64,000 nucleotides of DNA from Morinoia aosen (lineage: Eukaryota; Arthropoda; Malacostraca; Amphipoda; Talitridae), in NCBI GenBank assembly GCA_030386875.1, contig CM059566.1:36368068-36432067 (forward strand), read 5' to 3'. The position numbers and the translations under genes are program-made. Position 1 is the stretch's first letter. Each line of letters opens with the position of its first letter. Below, in pieces: positions 37,992-49,900 of the stretch. The notes beneath the pieces were generated by a model. That model was not told where the DNA came from and ran no database searches. It saw only the letters and a list, made by a program, of their open reading frames with translations.

Positions 37992-40900
37992 GTACTCATG
38001 AGTTATGTGGTGGTCACTCATGAGTAATGTGGTGATGGGTACTCATGGGTACCCATGGGTAATGTGGTGATGCGTACGAGGTACTCATGAGGAATGTGGT
38101 GCTGCGTATTCAGCGTATTCAGGAGGAATGTGATGTTAGATACGAGGTGCTCATGAGGAATGTGATACGATGCACCGAGTAATCAAGAAGAATATGATGT
38201 GATGTACCTCTTGGGTAATGTGATGTATAATTTAGGGTAGTCCTGGGGAATGTATTATCTTGAAGTACTTCGGGTTCCTCATCAGAAAATGTTATGCACT
38301 TTGGCTACTAATGGATAACGTGATGTTAGATACTCATGAGAAATGTAATGTAATATAATTCCACTGAGTAGTCATGCGAAATATGGTATTATGAGCTTTT
38401 TTTCGCTCCTGAAAAACGTCTTCTATTTCTCTATTTTTCTGCGGATAAATGAGGGTGGGATATTGTGTGCTGCATCCGGGAGTTTATAAGAAAGGGTCTA
38501 TTTTTTAGGCCATTCAGGTGTTTAATAGACTTATTTTTTGTTCAGTTATTTATACTGTGCAGTTTTTATTCATTTTAAGTACCGATAAAATAATGGGTTT
38601 GATTTTTAGGAAAAATCGAAGTTCCTGTCATTTTGGCTATGTATAAAAGAAATCTTTTTTATTTATACCGGTCCTTTTGTGAAACAAATCTCTCCTCAAT
38701 GCCCTTTTTGTTTTTCCTACCAAGATATCTAGAACAAATTTTTCAAGTGTATTTTGGTCCATATGTTCATAGTAACAGAATTTTGCCTCTTTGTACTTTT
38801 AGGTACTTTTCCTTGTATGCTTGAGTACTATAATAGGTCTGTTTTCTATTTCTTTCATTCTATACAACAGCTCTAGCAACATGAAGAACTGTGATTAAAA
38901 TTAACTTTTTTCAGTGGCTCAGAAAATACGTGTTATTCCAATTTTTCTCTACCCCAAAAAGTAATCTGAAATATTACTTTCTACTTTGCTACTTAGGCGA
39001 GTTCTAAGCATCAAACTGCACCATTTCTACTACCATTATTTTGTTGTAATAACTACTGATAAATTGTAAAAGTTATAACTAGATTTTCTGCCGCGACCTG
39101 CGTATATGAGCTTTTAGAGCAAATATAATTCTTTTTTTAGTTCAGTTTGATAAAGCATCCGACCTAATTTCATTTTTTGAGCCTCTGCGATTTTCAAAAT
39201 CGTTTATTGCCAAAGTTTGTTTGAAATACTGCTATTGTTGAAGTTTCTCTCTATATTTCCAAACGGTAAGGTTTTTACAGGAACCTTTTACCGTTAAAAT
39301 TTCTTCACAAACAACGAAATTTCTCTAAAGCATTTTACTGTTCGTATGTCAGAAGCATGCAATTTAAAAAAAAAATTCAAAAAACTTTTTAATTTTTGTT
39401 TCTGTAAAGTTTTACTACCGTTAAAGTTTCTTTTTGCCTTATATAATTAACCTCTAGGATCTACCGTCAAAGTTTGGATTTAAACTTTATTCCAAAGAGT
39501 TTCTTCAGAAAGCCATTTTCGATGTGAGATTCTCTAAGACCATGAATCAATAAAATCCGTTGTTTTGTTAGCTCCACAGCAAAAGATTCTAACACCGTTG
39601 TTGCTCACTACTTTCCAGTTTCAGGAGCAGCGTGCAGCAGCCTTCACACTCCCCGAAATGGCATTAAATGCTGCGCCAGGAGAAGCAAAATCCTTTCCGT
39701 AGGCAAAGATGGTGAGTGAAGACAGGGCCCATAACGATTAAATTACAAATTCCAATTCCCACAGTTATGATCGAATTACAAATTCAAATACCCCCAGTTC
39801 TCATTACGATCAAATTACACTTAATTATTTCCCAAGTCAAGAAAATTTATTTTGGTCGTTGAAACAAGTGTTTAATTTTCTACCTTTTTCCCAATCATAT
39901 TTCTGAGTCATTGAAAATAATATTTATTCTCAGTTTTTCACTACCTGTCAAGTTCATTTTCAGGTTTCATTCATTTTCAGTTTCCCCTAACCTGTCAACG
40001 TCAGCTGACAGGTTTTTCATTCTCACTTCATGCTCAGTTTTCATTCATTTTCAGTTTCCCCTAACCTGTCAACGTCAGCTGACAGGTTTTTCATTCTCAC
40101 TTCATGCTCAATTTTCATTCATTTTCAGTTTCCCCTAACCTGTCGATGTCACCTGATACGCTTTTGATTCTCAGTTCATTCTCAGTACTTGTTGACCAAT
40201 CAATATCAGAATCAATTTTATTTTTGATTTCATAAAATCAGAATCATTCTTTGTTTTTATATCATCCGAATACATTTTAATTTTTTTACAACAATTATTG
40301 GAAATTTGACCACAGCTGCGTCAGGTGACGTTATCAACGTCGACGTGGGAGAGTGTAAGAATCGATGCCATCACCATCATCATCATCAGCCGCAAGTCAA
40401 GAAGGAAAGATTTCAGCAACTCCTTAGGGAGAACTCGCATCTCAGCCCTGAAGAGGTAAATATTCGTTCTTTTACTTGTTATAACCCAGCATCCTTCTCT
40501 CTGAAATCTTAATAAGCATCCCTGAACCTCCTGAGAGTCAGATATATTTTTCCTCATGACTACGTGGAAAAATGTAGCGTGTATGTTGAAGGAAATGTTC
40601 GCATTCAATTTTGAAGATGTGAATATTTGTTCTTTTACATGTTATAGCCCTGCATCTCCTACTTTAGAGCCTTCGTGAGCATCCCTGTACTGTCTGAAAT
40701 GAGTTAGTTGATTTTTATTTTCTTGGCGACTTCATTGAAAGAAATAAGTCAGTTGATTTTTTTTCTTGGCGACTTCATTGAAAAACGTAGCTTGATGTTT
40801 TGAAGGAAATTGAAGGGAATTTGAAGGGAATTTGAAGGAAAAAGGTACCTTCACGTTAAAAATGCTTCCTACCATGAACCAAATTGTAATGATTATTTGT

Positions 40901-43900
40901 TGCGGGCACAAAATGTCACGGATTTTCAAGTCTTGTTCTCCATATATTTTAGTTTCCTTCGATTTTGTGCGCTTGTAGCATATTATTATTATTTTGCGTA
41001 TTTCGCGTATTTCTGTGTTGAGGCAATTTCCTCGACAATTCGAAAAATATTCGCGAACTGACATCTTATCGTCCGAGCAAAAAACTACCGATAAACCGAG
41101 GCTCATCGTAGTATCCCGATAATCGTATTGACTTTTGTCAATAGTTAACTCTCGCTCAGGCTTCTAGTTATCCAAGCTATCGTTGTAAATATAATTTTCA
41201 AATTCTAAGCTTTGACGGACATCAACCGAGAAACGTCATCTTACTGCATTACGACCATTTCAGCTAATTATTTTCTGTACTTGTGTACTACCGTTTTCAA
41301 AACTGAAGGCTTATTGTTCAGGTGAAGGGAAGCGTCCCCCTTTTGGACGATTTTCTGTAAAATTGAACTTAGAGCAATAAAAATTAATATGCTGAAAGGA
41401 AATGCAATTTGGAATCATTTGTTATCTGTGAAAAAATGCGATTTTCTGTAAAGAAAACGAAAAATTCATAGAAAACAAAATTTTGGGGGAGGTTTTCAAA
41501 ATGCATCTCCTCCTACAGATTTCAAGCTACATTGATGATTTTGGTAGCATTGGATGCAAAAAGACATGGGCATTCCAAAAACTTAAATGGAATTCTTTTA
41601 ACTTATAGTTTGAAATGATTAAAAAAAAATACAAATGCATGTTTTTTGTAAAATTTCATACTTTATGACGTCACAACTTTTGATCATGAATGAATTTCGA
41701 ATTTCCATTTAAGTTTTTGAAATGCTCACGTGTTTCCACATCCAATGATATCAAAATCATCTCTGTAGCTCGAAAACTGTAGGAGGAGATGCTTTTTGAA
41801 ACCCCACATTCCGATCCTCCAAAATAAGGTAAACAAAGAAACATAAACAATTGTAATTAAAATTTTTTTAAATTTTTTGGTTCAGGTTAGACCCCTGAAA
41901 TCATTATAGAGTAATCCAGAGACATAGGAGATGACATAGCAACGTCAAGTCGTAAAGAAAGTGGCAACGAGGAAGGTGTAACATGATGAAATACCACTTC
42001 CCCCTCCCCTCCCCCCATATTTCAAACCCCCGTAGCGGGTGAACGAGTGAACGTACGAACCTGATTTTTTCACAGGATGTACCTGACATCTTACCCTTCC
42101 GAATAGCAGCTATAAATCAATATCCCTAGAAAGTTCTACATTCTGGGGGTACGCTCCTCTGAAGCCATGAATTCAAAATGAATTTGAACGCATTTTATTG
42201 AATTGCAAAAGTAGAAATCAAATTAAATTTATGTCCATCACGTAATGTTCAGATTTGGATTTGCAGGGCGCGTGTTGAGAATAAATGGCCAATGAAATAT
42301 GTTAGCAAGCGAGCAATAAAACAAACAAGCAAGCAAACAAACAAGGTGCAAACTGCGGATTAGATAAGGGATATTGTAATCCTTAAACCGTGGCACTTTA
42401 CTGGTTTTTATCTCAAGAGCGAATTTATTGCAGTTCCGATTGGTAGATTTTCTGCCATTATTCTCTTTAAAAATAACCAATTTGTTAAATTGAATTTCTT
42501 CTCAGATTAACAGCTAATTTTGAATGCATTATTCACAACAGATGTCTCGAAGAATATCAATTGCGCATTTCAGCTTTCCTGCTAGCAGCTGTTTGTGGCA
42601 CGTAATTTACGACAGATTCCTGTCATTTTCGCAGCAGATTGTTCACGCGACGTAGTGATCAGATTGTTTTAATTAGCATCCACAGAGCAAATAACGTCCA
42701 AACATCTCCTTAACATTTTTTCAACAATTGTCGGGGTAGATTTCGCGTTTCGACACCGACATCGGACTAGCTAGCGATTACTCAGACCGGAATACGAGTG
42801 GAGTGGTCTCGGCTTACGCCACACGGACCGTCGCGTGTACACACACATCCTGTCTGGGGCCCCATGAAGAATGTCGAGTGTGTGTGTATCTCGCGGGATA
42901 TTGCGTGCATGATTACCAATATGGTCCTGACCTCCTGAGGCATTGCATCTAATGAGATAATGCCTCTCATGATATATTGCCTCTCATCATATATTGCATC
43001 TCATGAGATATTGTATCTCACGGGATATTGCGTGCATGATTACCGATATTGTTCTGACCTCATTCAACTTTGCTGACATCACTTATGAGCTAAAGGTTAC
43101 TGAAGTGCTGCCAAACCTTTTCAGTTTGAAATATTTATTATACACAAATTGATTGCAACAAGAGGCTTTGTTAACACACTTCAACTTTGTGACTTACAAA
43201 ACTAGCGAGTGAGTTTAACTGATTCTAAACATCGATCGTCAAAAGAGACTGAACACATTTTCAACTGATTCACAAAGTGAAATTGCTGAAAATGAGAAAC
43301 TTCACGCACGTAACCTGACAGACGCATGCGTGCACACGAATATTCACCCTATAGACATTGCACTCAACAGCTTTGGTGAATAAACTAAATATTCGCACTA
43401 AACAGACACAGCTCATAGTAGACGAATGCACGCAGACGTTCACAGCGAGAACACCTGATTCACCACACCTAATCTACGCAGCTCTCCACACTCTCCTCAG
43501 TAGAGACATTCACAACGAGTAGAACACGTAGTTCACCACACCTAATCTACGCAGCTCTGCACACTCTCCTCAGTAGAGGCATTCACAACGAGTAGAACAC
43601 GTAGTTCACCACACCTAATCTACGCAGCTCTGCACACTCTCCTCAGTAGAGGCATTCACAACGAGTAGAACACGTAGTTCACCACACCTAATCTACGCAG
43701 CTCTGCACACTCTCCTCAGTAGAGGCATTCACAACGAGTAGAACACGTAGTTCACCACACCTAATCTACGCAGCTCTGCACACTCTCCTCAGTAGAGGCA
43801 TTCACAACGAGTAGAACACGTAGTTCACCACACCCAATCTACGCAGCTCTGCACACTCTCCTCATTAGAGACATTCACATCGAGAACACACACAATTCAC

Positions 43901-46900
43901 CACACTCTACGCAACTCTGCACACTCGCACGCAGGTGTACAGAGCAGAGCGGAGCCGCCTGCGGAGGACCCAGACGTGCGGCGACGGTGAGGACTGCTTC
44001 CCGAGCTCCACGAGCCGCGTCTCCTACATGATGCAAGAGGGGAACCTCAACGTCACCATCACGGAGGCGTGCTCCTGCGAGCCTGCTGTGCGGGAGTGTG
44101 TCAGGTGTGTTGTGTGCTCTGAAGTTATGGCCCGTTACATCGCTTCTTTGCTCCGGGAAATTATGGCGTGTTTCATTACTCAGGGAAATTATAACGCGTT
44201 TCATTATTCAGGGAAATTATAATGCGTTTGATTGCTTCATTACTCAGTGAAATTATGATGTGTTTAAATGCTTCATTGCCCAGAAAAATTTTGACATGTT
44301 TAATTGCTTCATTACTCAGTGAAATTATAAGGGATTTCAATTGTACCAGCCGGTTTTTTGAAAGCTACGGTTCAAAATCATGAGAAGTGTGAACTGTATT
44401 GCTATTTATTTTGCGGTTACGTTAAAATTATGCTGTGGAATCATGAAGGAAATTGTCTGTACTCTAGTAAATTTTACACTTCGATTTGATATTGTGAGGG
44501 TTATGAGTTGTATCATCTACAAAATTTAATCAGATTCGGAAAGTCATTATGCCTGTACTGAATTCTTTTAAACTGTTCTGTTTCATTATGCCCTGCTCAA
44601 TTTCATCAGATTCCTAAAAAATTTTGTGCTGATGTTTATCTGTGAAATTGTGCGGGCAATTAACGTTACTCTTTTTAAATATTGTTAATTTATAAAGGTA
44701 TTGTTTTTTAATTAATATCTAGTTTTTATACGTCTCACGTATTTGAACATTTTTAAACGAACTATACGTGAAAAGTAAAGAAAAAATAGCTGTTATAAAG
44801 TAATCTTCAAGAAAATCTCGGTAAAAAGATAGACAGTCATTGCGGTGTGACGTGTACAAACGCACATACCTATACCCACAAACCCACGCATAAAAGACCT
44901 ATTTATTTATATACACACATGCACTACACAATTCACACACTCACATGTGTGTATCTATGTAAACGTATTTACGTTCACCATGACATCACGAGTCGGCGAC
45001 TTCTTCTCCTGTAAATGAGATCATCGCACTAGAAGGGAGCTGTGTCAAGTGAGCTATAGGCAATGAACTGTGATTAGTCATAGTCCCCTGAGGGCAACCC
45101 TTAAACTTCATGTTACAAGTTTCGCCAAATGAAATTTAATGAAATTGAAAAGAGAAAACACTAAATTTCCCTACTGGCGGCTCTCGTGGAATTTATTGTA
45201 CATTTACAATCTAGATTATCTAGTTCCATTTACTTTCGTTCTGTTTCTGTGATGTCTGATTCTAAGCTCGTTTTTATATTGAATTACAATTACACAAATC
45301 AAACATCTATACAAAACCAAAGTTTTTTCTAAACGTGAGTTTAGAAATTGGACAAATTTTGCATTCATTTTTCAGTGAACTCACACACATTTTCATCTAC
45401 ATCTTGAAACTGAAAACTCCTTCTTTGAATAGCTTTTTACGAGCCTTTAACAAGTACGTATATGTTTCAAAATAAAATGCAAAATTGAAAAAGACATGTA
45501 GCGTCGTGACCCTATTTTTCTGTTTTTATGTTCCTTATTTTCAACTCACCAGCAACCCTGCAAAAGCTCATTCTAAACTTCTACTCAACGTCATACTTAG
45601 ACAACCATTTCCCAAATCGACATGTGACAAATCCAACTCGTGTGAGTCACGTCATTTCACGGAGATTTAGCTCATGAAGGAAAATTGTTGATACTTTCGT
45701 TGATTGGCGTAGTTGCTCAAATTTAGACATGATCATGACGTTAGATCTTTATTTAATGTTGCAGGCGCCCGCAGTGGGTGACATTCCACGAGGGAACACC
45801 TCTGCAGACAAGTGTTGACGTTGGCGCGTGTGAGGGGCCGTGCTCCGTTGCCGGTAACTTTATATTCGCTACTGCTCGTATTTATACTACCATATTTATA
45901 ACACTTCTACAGTGGTCAGGTGACCGTGTTTTCGTTTTGGCCTCATTTGGGTGACGGGCGGCCGCAATAGGTGATGAGGTGTTCGATTGAAGAATGTTTT
46001 TCTAAGTGATTTGGTTTTGGGACAAAGATGAGATATAGCTTCTGAATGACAGAAGCTTTAGGTGGTGTTGAGAGAATTATGGGAGTTTGTTGAAAGAGTT
46101 AGAGCATACTGAATAGCAGAATTTAAAGGTTAAATATGAAAGAAATATTGGGATTGCATGAAGTTTTGGGTATTAATTGAAAGAAAAGGTAAGCGCAAAG
46201 CGGAATTTTAATAAAATGAAAGCGGGGGTACTTTATGCCACCTGAGTTATTCGCACAACTGGTAGGAGTGTTACAAACTATACGTCCGTCGCACACACAC
46301 GAAGGTTATTTACTAGTTCGTGGGTAAAAAGCGTAAGAAAAACTAAAACTAAAAAAAGTGCGGACTAAGAAGAGAGTGAGCACCAACAGGCGTATACCAG
46401 TGTAGACTGAATAAACAGGTTGAGTCGGAAAACTAGAGATAAACCTTAATTTATAGGTACGTACATATTACATGTAGGTAAATATGCGTAGGTACATACA
46501 TTAGTTGTGTTTGTAATTTTTCTGTGCTTTCTGTTCATTCTAGTCGGAATCATTACACGCCTATAAGCCTCCTTTCGCTCTGCACTCTTACAAATTTAGT
46601 TTTATAGTTGCTATTTTTTACCTAATGTTATACTTTCATTGGAGTCAACTTTTTATGCACTGTTCCATTTAATGCAGAGTTTAATGTTATTTTTTGCATT
46701 CTCTTCTGATGACTGATTGCAGTGATCGAAAGCTCTTCAGATAAAGTTGATCAAAAAGAAGTTCAAACTATTATGTTTTTTTTATCTTTTATTTTGTGTT
46801 TCGTGATTGTAAGATAACAACTAGGGGCTGAGGAGTGTTTTATAGCATTGTATCGAAAGCAATCACTGTTTTTGTTAGGATAGACGAAGTTAAATGAAGC

Positions 46901-49900
46901 AGAGCAAAACAAATTACACCCATCAAATTATTCTTATTAGAAGTCAGATCCATGAGAGGACCCATAATGGCCATGAGCTTTTTTGTGTACTCCGGGTGTG
47001 TTGAATACTTCGTTTTTGTACGACTAATTTGAATGGGCGATTTTGAGATTTGAAAAAGAATTACCAATATTATTATGGCAGCAATATGACTGGAATAAGC
47101 TTATTGATATTAGAATAGGCAGCAATGTGACTAGAATAGGTTTTACTGAGATCATGTAGCAAATTGAAATAAGCATTGGCGTTAAGATGGTAGAACAAGT
47201 GAAACTAAGACCAAAACAGGCGTTATTGAGATTAAAATTGGCGGTATTCAAATAATAATTGACGTAAATAAGATTAGACTAGAAATTAAGGAGTTCAACA
47301 TGGGAGTTAATGACATTAGAGCAGGCCGTAATGAGGCCGCAATCTAAATAAACTGCTAGGATTCTCCAAAATATTTTGCTAACATTTTCCTGTGTAGTAT
47401 TTCTGTTCTTGATAATTTCAAAAATGCACCCCTTGAAATGAGGTTGAAATTTTATAGCCCTTTTGAAACATGCGGAAAATTTTGAATATCTTTTGAAACG
47501 TATTTAAAACGTGAAAACCCATCGAAATCAGATTCAAGAATTGTTAAACATTTCAATCTTAAAACCTCTTGGAATGCGATATGAACTTTGTCATCTACCT
47601 TGAATGATAACTTAATAAAAAGATTTAAATTAAATTTTAGTAAACTGGAGACTATTTACACGAATTAAAAATACGATGCAGTAGATATACATTTCCTGCG
47701 TGTACGACGATGTATACTTAACAATTTATCAGCAATGAAAATTCTAATAAAATAGTCCATTTTACGCAGGAAATTAAATGAATCGAAAAGATTTCGAAGA
47801 CTAGCTCTTTCATCAGCAGCATGAAGAAATTATGGAAAACACTTTCAACAATAACAAAAAAATTGTTCGAGTAAAACGTTCCTTTCCATACAAGATTCAA
47901 ATCTGAGATCCAGAATTTATGTATTTCTTCAGTTACTCTGCAATTGCATGCAAGTTTCTTCACTCAACTAAGAACAAGCATTCTTCCTAGTCATCACCCT
48001 GTCCATAACGATTGAGTTGCTTAGAATTCTGAAATCATCCCCACTCTCGGCAGGAGACGGATGCAGGGCTACGCACACAAGGACCATGGCTCTGACTGGA
48101 CCTAATGGTGAGTTATTATTTACAGCTAAATATTTCTAAATGCAAGTCGCAGTTGTCATTTTTGATTACCTTGCTAGAATGAAGTGTAAATGTTCAATTA
48201 AAAGGCAAACATATCGAGTGGCAAAACAATTGTTATGTTCTAAGGAATATAGAAAAAAATCAAGATAAATCTATTTAAAAGTAAAAGTTGTATTGGAAGC
48301 AAACATGCTGTTGTGATGCATAATTAAAGGGGGAAACAATTCCTCATTATGATACGGGCTGATCTTGGACCTTTAAATAGCTGAAAGAAAATAACCTAAT
48401 GATATACGAAATATTTCATGAGGTAAACGACGACAGCTTATAACTCTTCAGTACTTTTGTACGACGAAGTTCATTTTGGTTATTGTTTTTAAATTTTTGA
48501 ACTGCTGAGCATGGCAATAAAATTACTATTCTATTTATTAACCATTAATCATGTGAGAAAGTGTTGGTACTGTAAGTTGTGTACGGTTTTGTTCATATAA
48601 ATTTATTTATTAAACATTATTCACGCGAGACGGCGTTGATACTTTAATTCTTGAACGTTTATGCTTATGTATTCATGTTTGCTTTAACGTTCTTAGTTCA
48701 TTTTAAAATGATTAAACAAGCGTTTTTTTCTATTATCATGCCCCTCAGACTAAACAAGTTCCCGCTTCTTCTACTCAGACCATAGTTCTCTAGAACTTGT
48801 GAAACCTATACTATAATAAGAGCCGCGTCCGTCTGTCCGTGTGTCACACCCTCCAGCAGAAAGTGTGTGATGAGCGTATCTGTCATACAAGCTTCATCAG
48901 CTCCACAATTTTCGGAGTATTAACCCAGCAGATTAAGAGTCGGAATGAATATCACATGTATTGGTAGATTAGATTTTGTTGTATAGAATATCTGCAGTTG
49001 AGACTTAGGAGAGTATAGGAAAGCCATAGAATAGCATGGATAATCATGGGAAAGCTATGTTAAAGCTCAGTTGGTCTGATATCCAATCCTGTCATTTTTT
49101 GACGGGCCGTGTGCTCTAGTAATAATAAATTCACGGCTACGTTTCCAACAGTGATAGTGATTACTTAAACCTATGCCCCCTTCAGGAGATGTTCCTATAA
49201 ATTTAACGTGTTTGTTACTGAAACGGACCAAGCTACTCACTGAATCTCTTCAAATTTTTCTTGTTCCTCGTTGACTGATTTTAATTTTTTCAGTCTCTTC
49301 TGTTCCTCGTTGACTGATTTCAATTTTTTCAGTATTTTTTGTTCATCGTTGACTGATTTCAATTTTTTCAGTCTCTTCTGTTCCTCGTTGACTGATTTTA
49401 ATTTTTTCGGTCTTTTTTGTTCCGCGTTTACTGTTCTCAAAAGTATTCTCCAGTAGTATATAAAGTATTTATAAGCTTTCAATCATCATGCCCTGGATAA
49501 AATATCCAAGCGAATATATTTTTATTCTTTCTCTCAATAGCATAACCAACCCCTGACATGGCTATTGCGCACTTCGTATGGTGTGACAATCAATTAGGTG
49601 TCTTCATAATAAGGAATTTTTAAAATCTAATGTGTTGTAATACATTTCATACATATATCAACATTTCTGAAAAATAAACGGTTTTTCTTTCTTTCTTTCT
49701 TTCTTTCTGAACAAATAAGTGATACATTTCATTTATCAACTTTTCTGAGAATAAGCGGTTTCTCTTTCTTTCTTTCTTTCTTTTTCTTAACAAATAAGTG
49801 ATACATTTCATTCAGCAACTATTCTGAAAATAAACGGTTTTTTTTCTTTCTTTCTTTCTTTCTTTCTTTCCTATCTTAAAAAATTAACCTACTGAACAGG

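Noticed and set aside
43440-43934. CRISPR-like regular repeat array
   Set aside because: The 73-bp period has no unique spacers; it is an ordinary eukaryotic minisatellite, and the window is clearly eukaryotic.
43875-44204. Minus-strand 109-codon ORF opposite exon 4 of the knot gene
   Set aside because: It is the shadow of a GC-rich real exon plus repeat.
49237-49482. Minus-strand coiled-coil-like ORF (NEEQKRLKKLKSV repeats)
   Set aside because: It is the 39-bp minisatellite; a unit divisible by three keeps frames open on both strands. It lies inside an intron of the knot gene.
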